The position numbers and the translations under genes were made by a program. Below, in pieces: positions 1 to 8,494 of a stretch of DNA of 64,000 nt; positions within the stretch are counted from its first letter, which is position 1; every line of letters starts with the position of its first letter. Source of the DNA: Bathynomus jamesi (lineage: Eukaryota > Arthropoda > Malacostraca > Isopoda > Cirolanidae); NCBI GenBank assembly GCA_023014485.1, contig JAJOZX010001868.1:626001-690000 (forward strand), given 5' to 3'. The notes under the pieces were generated by a model that made no database searches, was not told the origin of the DNA, and saw nothing but the letters and a program-made list of their open reading frames with translations.

Positions 1-493
1 ATAACTCGATATTTAGTCCGTTAAAGTCCGTTAACACGTTAACTGCGAGGAGTCATTCACGGAAGATCACCGCTCCGCGAATGAATTCAAACCGCCATAA
101 CTTCAGTCTGCCAATTCCGTCCTCTGCCGCAGTGGAACGGCTCTTCTCTCTCGGCAAGGACATCCTGAGGCCCAAAACATGTAATCAGTACATTTTTTAT
201 TAAAAATAAAAAAAAAGTTATTAAGCAAAAAAGTTGCAAAACTTGATAAAAATACAGTTAAATACCTATTTATTGTTGGATTTTGCATAAATAAACATTT
301 TCTATGAGTTTTAAAGCTTTTTTCCTTGATTTTTTTAAATGTTAGTAAAGAAATAGTTATCGTTAACGGATTATCGTTAACTTCCGTTAACTTTGTAGTA
401 AAATTATCGGATTATCGTTATCGGAGTTAAAAATTGGGGTTAACGGATTATCGTTATCGAAGTTAACTTTTTGGTTAACGGTGCCCACCACTG
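1..493 (+). mobile_element. hAT transposon, 3' end
   Basis: The right end of a hAT DNA transposon whose 5' part lies outside the window. It ends at 493 with CCACCACTG, the reverse complement of a hAT-type terminus (CAGTGGTGG). Positions 358-480 repeat a TTATCGTTAAC/CCGTTAAC motif in both orientations, typical of subterminal repeats. The 8 bases after the end are GTTGGGAT; the matching 5' duplication is not visible. The element lies in a LINE reading frame that stays open up to 494. Confidence 0.75.
81..203 (+). pseudogene. hAT transposase C-terminal dimerisation fragment
   Basis: A 40-codon open stretch ends in TAA at 201-203. It contains SLPIPSSAAVERLFSLGKDI, which matches the hATC dimerisation region near the C-terminus of hAT transposases (pattern P.(S/T)SAA.ER.FS). 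Only this last exon-like piece is visible; the rest would lie upstream of position 1. Its place just inside the hAT end at 493 fits a normal 3' UTR of about 290 bases. Confidence 0.7.
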
Positions 494-1914
494 GTTGGGA
501 TATTATTTTGGCTGCAACAGATAGCCGCGTGTGAGGTGTGAATGCCGCTGTTAGAATGGGTAATGCTGTTTATAGTCTTGTATAGCCTGAATGTATCTGT
601 GGAGTGGTTTAGTGTTGTTATGAATTCCCTGAATGTTTCTGTTTGTTTTTCTTTGAGTTTGTTGTTTATTTCTGTGTTGAGCTGTTGTATCTGCTGTTTT
701 ATGGCTTCTGTGTGTGGTGTTTATGTGTTATATTTGAGGTTGTTACGTTGCCTTATGAGGTGGGCTATTTCTCTAGTGTAATTTGGGTTGTATTTCCTAA
801 TGTTGCCCTTGGGTATGTATTTGTTTGCATTATTGATGATCTGGTTAAATGTCTTGAGTGTTGTATTGATGTTTATGATGGGTGTGCTGTTTAATGTGGT
901 GAATTGTTCCTCAGTCTGTATTTTGAACTGTTCCCAATCAGCTTTCTTGTAATTTCTGTAAGTGTGCCTAAGGCTGTTGGGGCAGAGTGTAGAATGTGTT
1001 GTAATGATGATGGGCAGGTGGTCTGATGACAGTTGTTTTTCTGTTCTCCATTGTGTATGTGTTGCTAGTGAGGGGGAACAGAACGTTATGTCTGGGGAGG
1101 AGTTTGAGTATCCTGCTTGATATGGTATGTGTGTATGTTCTTCTGTATTGTTAAGAATGAAGAGGCTGTTTAGTTGTGTGGCTATGTTGACGCCTCTGGT
1201 GTTGTTTTGGTTGTGCAGGTACCAACTAGTGTCTTTGGCGTTGAAGTCTCCTCCTAAGATGACATTAGTGAGAGAGGCCAGATTGTGTAACTGTGGATTG
1301 TAATTGGCTGGCACCTGAGGTGAACTATCTGGTGGGATGTAAATGTTGATTAGTGTGGTGTTGTGTTTTGCGCGTGTTTTAATGTTAACTGCCTGTATTT
1401 CTATCGTGTTATCTGCTTGGATTGTGTTTGTAATGTTTTGGGTAGCATCAGTGTAGCTAATGCTTTTACGTATGTAAGTGATGAGTCCACCCCCGTTACC
1501 CCCAGTACGATCTTGACGGATCGCCGTGAAGTCAGGGATGGTGGGTGTTTTGTGTGTGCGTTTTAGTTTTGTTTCTTGTATAAGTGCTATGTGAATGTTT
1601 TGTTTGTGTACGAATTCCCTAAGCTGCATGATTTTTTTGAGGCCATCTACGTTGTACTGTAATATGTTAATATTATACTTCTGTATGTGTCTCACGGTGC
1701 TATTGTGTCTATGTCTTTGTGTATGGTGACATGTGTAAGTTGTAGTGGGGCCTGGATTAGTCTTAATGTCGCCAGAGAGTAAGAGTAGTTCGGGGAGCAC
1801 GCAATTGCTCCCTGTAATTGAAAAAATAGCACGCTGAGAATAGGTCCGGCCCCGGGAGCCGATCGGCACTCTGACCGTGCCACGCAACAGGCTGTCGACT
1901 GCCAGTCTGGCCAA
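494..1914 (-). pseudogene. LINE ORF2 N-terminal part: 2A-like peptide plus AP-type endonuclease
   Basis: A minus-strand frame from a GTG/ATG-type start near 1914 encodes about 45 leader residues, a 2A-like motif at residues 48-56, then an endonuclease/exonuclease/phosphatase (APE) domain. Visible endonuclease landmarks are QYNVDGL, LIQETKLK, NGGGLITYIRKS, GGDFNAKDT and SSDHLPIII. These enzymes nick target DNA for target-primed reverse transcription. The frame hits TAA at 721-723 but continues in the same phase (TPHTEAIKQQIQQLN...) to 494, where the hAT element interrupts it, so the stop looks like a later nonsense mutation. No reverse transcriptase remains. The clade is CR1/L2-like by general resemblance; the exact clade is uncertain. 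Confidence 0.75.
1747..1773 (-). other. 2A-like ribosome-skipping motif
   Basis: The codons read GDIKTNPGP, preceded by a Leu run (PELLLLS). The 2A consensus is D(V/I)ExNPGP after a hydrophobic stretch, and 2A-like sequences are known at the N-terminus of some non-LTR retrotransposon proteins. Here the conserved Glu is Lys, so activity is uncertain. If functional, the ribosome would separate a short leader peptide from the endonuclease. Confidence 0.65.
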
Positions 1915-2339
1915 CCGTAGACAGCCCGCTGCACGGAGATTTGAGGAAGTTTGGCCACCAGCGCATTGATGTTTTTGTTTGACGTCGCCTCTTCTTCGCG
2001 TTGACGTGTCCCGCGCTAGAGGATGCAGCCACTGTTAGAAGCTTCCTCGTCAGCTGCTAACACTTTTTTTACGTTGTTCTAGCTACCTGTTCAGAGGTTT
2101 TTTATAAATAAATCTCAGTTTTCTGCTCAAAACGGCTCTTTCTAATTTTAAAATTGATTAGTCAAGGAAGGAAGATGTTGACTTCTATTTTGCAGCAACA
2201 GATGATGATGGATGTGTGCACTGGATGTTCCGTCAGTGAGCTTAAACTAGTTACAGAGAATTGTGTTAAATTTAGCCAGAGTCACAAACATGTAATAATG
2301 CAGTGCTGTGATCTATCTACTTGTCAGTTGCCCCTGGTC
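1915..2339. other. No supported gene
   Basis: Up to about 2050 this may be the 5' leader of the LINE at 494-1914. Beyond that I see only AT-rich sequence with short unsupported open frames. Confidence 0.4.
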
Positions 2340-2483
2340 AATTGAATGGCCGGTTAGGTCAACTGTACGCCCTTGACGATTGATTAGGTTAAGTCGTGAT
2401 ATTTTCGTTAGTTAACGAAAATATCACGACCTAATCTAACCAATCATCAAGGTTGTACAGTTGACCTAACCGGCCATTCAATT
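2340..2483. repeat. 144 bp near-perfect palindrome
   Basis: The left arm AATTGAATGGCCGGTTAGGT is matched by ACCTAACCGGCCATTCAATT at the right end, and the two halves pair almost throughout, meeting at TTTTCGTTAGTTAACGAAAA. It could fold into a long hairpin. Related half or whole copies occur near 11846 and 25290, so this is a dispersed foldback/MITE-like family. No coding sequence is seen. Confidence 0.8.
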
Positions 2484-2916
2484 AACCTTAGTTATTTAAT
2501 TGGTGATAATTATTGTTTTTTTCTGCATTATTTGCTGATAGTACTCAAAGTGTGTAGAATTTTTTTGCATAACTTTGTAAAACTTTTTCGTATAAATTTG
2601 ATCTGTCAATATAATATAATGATAATAAAGTTAAGTTCTTCAAGTAAAAATTATTAAACAAAATAACTATTACTAATGTAGCAATCCCGTAAAATAAATA
2701 GCATACATAATTAAAGTACAAGAACTACAGTTCAATTCCAAAAACAGACTAACCAGCCTAACGAAATATGGTTTAATTGACTAAATAAATATAACATTGA
2801 TGGCGTTCTAATAGTAAAAAATCCTTTATAGATGACGCTAAAGTAAAAAATTAAAGTATTCACTACAACAACTTAAATTTTTTTTATAAAAATACAATTA
2901 AATATGCGCAAAAATA
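2484..2916. other. AT-rich stretch, nothing recognised
   Basis: Low-complexity AT-rich DNA with no open frame, repeat or element end that I can support. Confidence 0.4.
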
Positions 2917-2955
2917 ATTATATATATATATATATATATATACAGTATATATATA

Positions 2956-2994
<39 letters not shown>
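2917..2994. repeat. Compound (TA)n(GT)n(TA)n microsatellite
   Basis: TA dinucleotides run to 2942, then GT repeats at about 2955-2970, then TA repeats to 2994. It directly abuts the 3' end of the LINE at 2995-6379. Confidence 0.9.
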
Positions 2995-3038
2995 CCTTAC
3001 CTTATGAACCTTATGTTGTTTCGTGTGTTGGTCTCTCT

Positions 3039-5057
3039 TCACACGGAGGTCAAGCTGGTGGCCCCGCCTCTAGGTCTGGCCTGGTGGAGGAGCGAGTTAC
3101 TTTCTTGCGCTCTCCACCGTACATAGCCAGGCACGCCCGGCTCATCTGGTACTGTCCTGAGCCAGGCATCCAGTCTTTTCTTGAAGACTTCAACTTTGAC
3201 CCCCGTTACGTTTCTGAGGTCCTTAGGAAGCTGGTTGAAAAGTCTTGGCCCCCTGACAACCAAGCTATTTTCCTTCAGGGTTGAGGAGGTCCCTTGTCGT
3301 GCTTTTAATTTGGGAACACTACACATTCTGCCTTTCCTATTTTCCAGTGTTGTTTGAATGGTAATTGGGTTTAGTTTTAGGTTTGGTACCAGTTTTTCGA
3401 TCATTTTCCATATGTAGATTATGATGTACCTCTCTCTTCTTCTTTCCAGTGAGTACAGATTTAGTTTACGTAGTCTTTCCCAGTAGTTGAGTTCTTTGCA
3501 GCCATCAATCTTGGCTGTGAAATGCCTTTGCGTTTCTTCTAGTTTATTGGTTTCTTCCTTTTTATATGGGGACGTCAAAACGGAGCAGTATTCAAGTTTC
3601 GGTATAATCAGTGTTTTTAGCAAGGGAATCATTACTGTCCTGTCCCTTCTCTTGAACGTTCTTAGAACTTGTCCGGCGACTCTTTTTGCTTTATTTATCG
3701 CTATCTGATTTTGTGTTTCGAATTTCGCATCATCTGTCATTATTATCCCGAGATCAATCGCTTTCATGCTTCTCTGAATTTCCTGTCTATCTGGAGCATA
3801 ATATGCAGTCTGTTTAAGTTCTTCTTTTCTACCATATCTCAAGAGTAGAAATTTCTCGGCGTTGAATGACATGTTGTTGTCTTCTGACCATTTGTATATT
3901 TTGTTCGTGTCCCTCTGCAAGGCCTCCACGTCATGTACATCGCTGATTTTTCTGCTGATCTTTGTATCGTCTGCAAAGGATGTTACTATACTATTGCTGT
4001 TTACTCCGCTGTCTATGTCTGTTAGCATGATAATGAACAGGAGTGGGGCCAGTACTGTCCCTTGTGGTACTGAGCTGCGTACTTCCGATTCTGATGATGA
4101 TATACCTTGAATTTTGACGACCTGCAGACGATCACTAAGGAAGTTGTAGATCCATTTTCCCACTTTGCCTGTTATTCCCATGTCTTTAATTTTATGTCCT
4201 ATTATACCATGGTCACATTTATCGAAAGCTTTAGCAAAATCTGTGTATATAACATCGTAGTTGTCATTGTCTTCCAATGCATCTAGGATATTGTTGTAGT
4301 GCTCTATTAGTTGTGATAGGCATGATCTACCTGATCGGAATCCATGCTGATTTTCGTTGAATCTTTCCCGTGTCTCCAGGAAATCATAAATTTTCTCTCT
4401 AACTATTCTTTCAAATACTTTGGTGAGGTGGGACGTCAATGACACTGGTCTATAGTTCTTTGCTTGAGATCTGTCCCCTCCTTTATATATAGGGACAATG
4501 TTTGCTCTTTTCAAGATGCTCGGTATTTCCCCAGTGTCTAGGGATTTTCTCCATATCCAGTATAAAGGTGTAGCTATTTCATTTTTACAGTTTTTAATCA
4601 ATAATGCGTTCCAATTGTCCGGACCTGCAGCTGAATGTAGTTTCATTTGTTCTATAGCTCTCGCTACATCTTCTGGTGTAAACTCAAAGTCTGTTATATA
4701 CTCTCCTTGCAATTCCTCTTCAAAGAATGCATTTATGTCAGGTATCGCTTTGTCACTTTTTGGGGTACTGAAAACTGATTCATATTGAGCTCTCAATGTA
4801 TCAGATATTTCTTTTGGATCGTCGGTTAGTTCATTATTTCCCGTCCTTAAGGGCCCAATAGCGGCGCGCGTTTTTGTTTTCCTTTTTGCATAGCTATAGA
4901 AGTATTTTGGATTTTCCTTTATTGCTTCTACCGCCTTTTCCTCTTCCCTCTCTGTATGGTCCTTAATCAGGGCTTGTATTTCCCTATCGATACCCTCCAG
5001 TTTTTCTTTTATTATTTTCCTGCCATTATCTCCGCAGTTTCCTAACTTCGCCTCCAC
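3039..5057 (-). CDS. LINE reverse transcriptase (ORF2 C-terminal part)
   Basis: An open frame of 672 codons without internal stops encodes an RT of the CR1/Jockey group. Landmarks: PIYKGGDRSQAKNYRPVSLT at about 189-208, ENQHGFRSGRSC at 235-246, YTDFAKAFD at 271-279, SVPQGTVLAPLLF at 329-341, and catalytic FADDT at 361-365. A thumb and C-terminal region follow, including WERLRKLNLYSLERRRERY. The frame begins at GTG and should be joined to the upstream endonuclease; the two overlap by 16 bases in different frames, so one indel near 5045-5065 has split a single ORF2. It copies element RNA at the nicked target. Confidence 0.85.
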   Translation of the reverse strand: MEAKLGNCGDNGRKIIKEKLEGIDREIQALIKDHTEREEEKAVEAIKENPKYFYSYAKRKTKTRAAIGPLRTGNNELTDDPKEISDTLRAQYESVFSTPKSDKAIPDINAFFEEELQGEYITDFEFTPEDVARAIEQMKLHSAAGPDNWNALLIKNCKNEIATPLYWIWRKSLDTGEIPSILKRANIVPIYKGGDRSQAKNYRPVSLTSHLTKVFERIVREKIYDFLETRERFNENQHGFRSGRSCLSQLIEHYNNILDALEDNDNYDVIYTDFAKAFDKCDHGIIGHKIKDMGITGKVGKWIYNFLSDRLQVVKIQGISSSESEVRSSVPQGTVLAPLLFIIMLTDIDSGVNSNSIVTSFADDTKISRKISDVHDVEALQRDTNKIYKWSEDNNMSFNAEKFLLLRYGRKEELKQTAYYAPDRQEIQRSMKAIDLGIIMTDDAKFETQNQIAINKAKRVAGQVLRTFKRRDRTVMIPLLKTLIIPKLEYCSVLTSPYKKEETNKLEETQRHFTAKIDGCKELNYWERLRKLNLYSLERRRERYIIIYIWKMIEKLVPNLKLNPITIQTTLENRKGRMCSVPKLKARQGTSSTLKENSLVVRGPRLFNQLPKDLRNVTGVKVEVFKKRLDAWLRTVPDEPGVPGYVRWRAQESNSLLHQARPRGGATSLTSV

Positions 5058-6103
5058 TCTCTTTCTTTGCGGAATAGTCTTCTCTTTTGCCTTTCTAGCC
5101 AGCTCCTCTTTCCTTTTGGCTGTGATTTCGGAGCATATTTTTCTAAAATTCTCAGCGTTTTTTCCTCCAAAGTTGTTAGCATTTCTTCCGTTGTTTTATT
5201 CTCGAAAATTGTTCTCCATTCTATTTGGGCCATGTGCGATCTGATTGCTTCACAATTTATAGTCTTCGAGTTTAAGTTAAAGGCCCCGAATTTACTTCTT
5301 TCCACAATATGTGTATTGTCTTCTAATGCTGCCATCATATTTGTTGATATCTCGATTAAGTTGTGGTCTGAGATAATGGTTGGGGTTATTTTTATATCAG
5401 CAATCAAGTTCGTGTTATTCGTGAATACCAGATCCAGGCAGTTACTTTTTCTGGTATTTTCTGTTATCTCCTGTGTCAGCATAAACTCGTTTGTGAGAGC
5501 CATCAACATTTTTGCTTGTTCCTGATCTTCTCTTGTGCCCCCCTTGTCCTGGTGAATATATATATTCCTATTCACCTTTTTGTATTTTATAAATGGGAAG
5601 TTAAAGTCTCCGCAGATCATTATATTGGGGGATGGAGGGTTTATGGCCTTTATTAGCTTTCTAATGTCATCAATGGCCTCCGAGAATTTTTCGGTTGGGG
5701 TGCTTCGAGGTCTATAGATGACTATTACTATCAAGTTTAGTTTTTCTATTTTCACTGCTAGGAGTTCCACATAGCTGTTTGATTTACTTATTATCGTCTC
5801 TGTCATATGACCTTCCTGTACATATATAGCACCGCCACCTTTCCGTCTCGTCGTTCTATCCGCTCTTAGTAAGTTGAAGCCCTCTATATTTATCTCTTTC
5901 TTATCAATACAATGTTCGCAGTTTTCACAATTTCCTTGGCAATCTTTAAGATGAGTTTCTGTGAGGCATGCGATGTCCGCCCTTGTTTCGTCCATAAATC
6001 CTTTCAGGTACGAAACCTTATTGAGTGATTGGTTTGGTCTTATTCCTTGAATATTAGCCAGGACAATTTTTATGTTCTCTGTTTTTCGTTGCCCCTTGTG
6101 CAT
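5042..6103 (-). CDS. LINE AP-like endonuclease (ORF2 N-terminal part)
   Basis: A frame of 353 codons from ATG encodes an EEP-fold endonuclease. Landmarks: VLANIQGI near the start, CLTETHLKD, RKGGGAIYV, MICGDFNFPFI and IISDHNLIEI. A CxxCxxC-type insert (NCENCEHC) is unusual. The protein ends RRLFRKEREWRRS and then stops at a frameshift into the RT frame. The frame is also open upstream of this ATG and overlaps the end of ORF1, so translation may start earlier. It makes the target-primed nick. Confidence 0.85.
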   Translation of the reverse strand: MHKGQRKTENIKIVLANIQGIRPNQSLNKVSYLKGFMDETRADIACLTETHLKDCQGNCENCEHCIDKKEINIEGFNLLRADRTTRRKGGGAIYVQEGHMTETIISKSNSYVELLAVKIEKLNLIVIVIYRPRSTPTEKFSEAIDDIRKLIKAINPPSPNIMICGDFNFPFIKYKKVNRNIYIHQDKGGTREDQEQAKMLMALTNEFMLTQEITENTRKSNCLDLVFTNNTNLIADIKITPTIISDHNLIEISTNMMAALEDNTHIVERSKFGAFNLNSKTINCEAIRSHMAQIEWRTIFENKTTEEMLTTLEEKTLRILEKYAPKSQPKGKRSWLERQKRRLFRKEREWRRS

Positions 6104-6174
6104 TTCAAGTTCGTTTTCCTTTGATATCGCTTGATTCGTTGCTCTATGATCCTCCGAAAGAGATCCGTTTCCTC

Positions 6175-6370
6175 CTACTTGTATTGGTAGCTTCTTGCCC
6201 GGTAGCGATTTGGCTCGGGGGTTTCCAGCTGTGTCAACTGCATGTGGATGACATTTAGCATTCGTAAGGTGTCTGAGATGTTGAAAAAATTTTCTTGTTC
6301 GCTTTTTGTGTTCCTATTGTTGTTCCTATTGTTATTTTTATTCCTATTGTCATTTAAACTTTTTCCTTTG
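6175..6370 (-). pseudogene. LINE ORF1 C-terminal tail
   Basis: Upstream of the endonuclease, in another frame, an open stretch encodes an Asn/Arg-rich run (NKNNNRNNNRN) followed by FFNISDTLRMLNVIHMQLTQ and a stop (TAG) at 6175-6177. Position and overlap with ORF2 fit the end of LINE ORF1, the RNA-binding protein. The rest of ORF1 is missing; the sequence runs into a (TA)n tract at 6380. Confidence 0.5.
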
Positions 6371-6378
6371 TTCCTTTG

Positions 6379-6379
<1 letters not shown>

Positions 6380-6412
<33 letters not shown>
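6380..6412. repeat. (TA)n microsatellite
   Basis: About 16 TA units. It lies between the 5' truncation point of the LINE and a possible splice acceptor at 6420-6421. Confidence 0.9.
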
Positions 6413-6414
<2 letters not shown>

Positions 6415-6462
6415 TTTCCAGATTGAAAATGTGATGGAGATGTGATGTGATGTGATTTAACA

Positions 6463-7641
6463 ATGGAACCAGTCTGCAGCCTCAAGAGACCAAGATCTTT
6501 AAATCCTGACGACTGTATTCTTTGCCAAGAAAGCACCAAAGAAAAGCTGTTGAAATTTACTGATCAAAGCATTTTGTTCCTGCAGCAGGCTTCATCAGCC
6601 AGAACAAAGCTCCATGATGCTAGAAACAAAACTGTGATTGAACGACTGACTGATGTATTGTCTTCCACACCGCGCCCGGTCGTGTTTTGGCACAAGTCAT
6701 GCTTTGCAACATTTACCAGCAAGTCTCATATATCAAGGCTACAGAAATTTTCTTTACAGCAGAGAAGTTCAGGTCAAGGTAGGGATACAGCATCAAGAAA
6801 ACCTTCCACTGTGCTTCGAAGCTCTGTGGCAGCGATGAACTGGGATGCTTGTATATTTTGTCAAGATGCAACAAACAAAGATAAACTTTCCTCGGTTAGT
6901 ACATTTCAAACAAGTGTAAAGATTTTGGAGGCATCAAAGTATGATCAAGTTACTCATGTTCGCTTTGTTGGAATGAGTGATCTTATTGCGGCAGAAGGCA
7001 AGTATCATCTGACATGTTACACAAAGTTTACGAAATCCACATCTAAAACAAAAGAGCGATCAGAATCAGAGGAGACAGGTGTTCCAATGGAATGGCTAGT
7101 ACTTGAACTGGAAGAAGCAGCCAGGAAGGCACACGTGCTTGAGCTGTCAGAAGTCTGGGAGAGATACCGCGAACTGGCAGTGGAAGCTGACGTTGAAATA
7201 CTTCCATCTTATGTCAGCAAGCGATCAACATTCAAGATCAAGCTTCAGGCACACATTGAAGACATGTATGAGTTCATATCTCTGCCAGATAGACAAACAC
7301 TGCTTGTGCCAATGAAGTTTGAAAATGTTCCCTTCTCTAAACTGTTGAATGGAGACCCAGTATCTTCTCCACTCCAAAGACATCAACAAACTGACGAGTT
7401 TCTTGAAATGGTTCATGTTGCCTTGAAGCTAAGATCTAACAGCCTTGCTCAGCCAAAGTACAAAGGATTTGCTATGAATGAAGAGGAAATGATTTCATGT
7501 GTTCCTGACAACCTCTTCATGTTCCTTCGCTTGATGTTTGGTGGACAGGAATTGTTGGAGGATGACACTGATGAGACCTCAGAGGCTGAAGGAACTGAAG
7601 GAATGACGCAGAGGGAGCGTAAGTCTCAGCAAGAATACTGA
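6463..7641 (+). CDS. Unrecognised protein with two Cys-rich modules
   Basis: A clean frame of 392 codons. It has two similar modules: DDCILCQE...WHKSCFATFTSK (residues about 16-90) and WDACIFCQDATNKDKL...YHLTCYTKFTKS (about 126-195). Each pairs CxxC with a HxxC(Y/F) motif, suggesting metal binding. A charged helical region and an acidic tail (DDTDETSEAEGTEG) follow. A polypyrimidine/AG acceptor (CCTTTCCAG) ends at 6421, before the ATG. A consensus donor, GTAAGT, lies at 7619-7624, so the last seven codons may be intron and the true protein longer. AATAAA signals are at 7914 and 7928. I know similar unnamed repetitive proteins from invertebrates but cannot name a function; an element-borne gene is possible. 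Confidence 0.6.
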   Translation: MEPVCSLKRPRSLNPDDCILCQESTKEKLLKFTDQSILFLQQASSARTKLHDARNKTVIERLTDVLSSTPRPVVFWHKSCFATFTSKSHISRLQKFSLQQRSSGQGRDTASRKPSTVLRSSVAAMNWDACIFCQDATNKDKLSSVSTFQTSVKILEASKYDQVTHVRFVGMSDLIAAEGKYHLTCYTKFTKSTSKTKERSESEETGVPMEWLVLELEEAARKAHVLELSEVWERYRELAVEADVEILPSYVSKRSTFKIKLQAHIEDMYEFISLPDRQTLLVPMKFENVPFSKLLNGDPVSSPLQRHQQTDEFLEMVHVALKLRSNSLAQPKYKGFAMNEEEMISCVPDNLFMFLRLMFGGQELLEDDTDETSEAEGTEGMTQRERKSQQEY

Positions 7642-7913
7642 TCATTGCACAGAATTTGGTCTATAATGTCAGTGGCGGAACACACTGGACTCCTAAGCAT
7701 CTGGGTCTTGCTAGTACATTGCATCAAGCATCAAGCTCGCCTTCCATGCACAGCAGCATGCAAGTGCCATGACACTGATGATGTCTGCTACAACGCTTGA
7801 AGAATACTGAAACAGCTACCTGCCAACGTCATGCACAGCAAAAGCAAAAATATTTTTGTGAAACGGACACTATCTGTTAATTGGTTGCTGAAGTCGTGTC
7901 ATGTCTTATGTCA

Positions 7914-7933
7914 AATAAATTTTGTCAAATAAA
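7914..7933 (+). terminator. Tandem AATAAA polyadenylation signals
   Basis: Two AATAAA hexamers lie at 7914-7919 and 7928-7933, about 275 bases after the stop of the Cys-rich gene. They are plausible 3' end signals for it, assuming the donor at 7619 is not used. Confidence 0.45.
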
Positions 7934-8057
7934 ATTCAAAGCCCCTCTTCTCTCTCCCTACTTCTCTCTGGAACTTTAAATTTAGCTCTTAAACAGTAAA
8001 TTAGGACCGCATTTAGAGATCATAAAAGCCTTTTATTTTCAAACTACGATGCATTAC

Positions 8058-8182
8058 ACCGTGTAACACAAAATTTGTCCATGAGTTAAAACTATTATTT
8101 TCTGATTTTTTAGGGCATAAATAAGTAAAAATGAGCAGTCACCAAGTTCAGACTTCGGTTCTGAGTTCATGAGATCGATTTA
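8058..8182 (+). repeat. Left inverted flank of the FIDSS-family copy
   Basis: Blocks ACCGTGTAACA, ATTTTCTGATT, ACTTCGG and ATCGATTT occur here in order, and again in reverse complement at 10898-11032. The two stretches bracket the gene at 8495-10216 and look like degenerate long TIRs of a transposon. Outer limits and target duplication could not be fixed. Confidence 0.45.
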
Positions 8183-8494
8183 TTGATTTTTTGCCATTTT
8201 TGCTTATTAATTTAAGGGTTTTTCACACTATCTGCTTTTAAATCAAATGAATCCTGTTAAGTATAATTTTAATTGATGTTAACACGATTATTATGATAAA
8301 TCAATGATGAAAAATGAAGTTCTCCAGGCCCCGTCTTTAGAAATGAAAATAAAAAGAAGGAAACGAGTAGGGAATAATTATGTATTATAATATGTTAATA
8401 TACAGACAGTGCAGTGATGCAGAGCGTTGATAAAGAGTATTGCTACGGAGAATTGATACAGAATTGATACAAAAATTCTAGCGTTATAGTTTAA

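Larger units (their letters stand above)
2995..6379 (-). mobile_element. CR1-like non-LTR retrotransposon, ORF1 truncated
   Basis: A minus-strand LINE with the end of ORF1 (6175-6370), endonuclease (5042-6103) and reverse transcriptase (3039-5057) in the correct order. It is 5' truncated within ORF1. Both ends abut (TA)n microsatellites (2917-2994 and 6380-6412), suggesting integration into a TA tract or slippage at the ends. The coding region has a single visible frame change, near 5045-5065, so it is a fairly young copy. Confidence 0.85.

Noticed and set aside
542..894. Plus-strand Val/Phe/Cys-rich frames
   Set aside because: Antisense to the LINE endonuclease frame.
2154..2345. 63-codon open frame before the palindrome
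   Set aside because: No recognisable domain, no splice or polyadenylation context; likely chance.
2904..3284. Plus-strand frame starting in the TA/GT microsatellite
   Set aside because: Starts as Tyr-Ile repeats and then runs antisense to the LINE ORF2.
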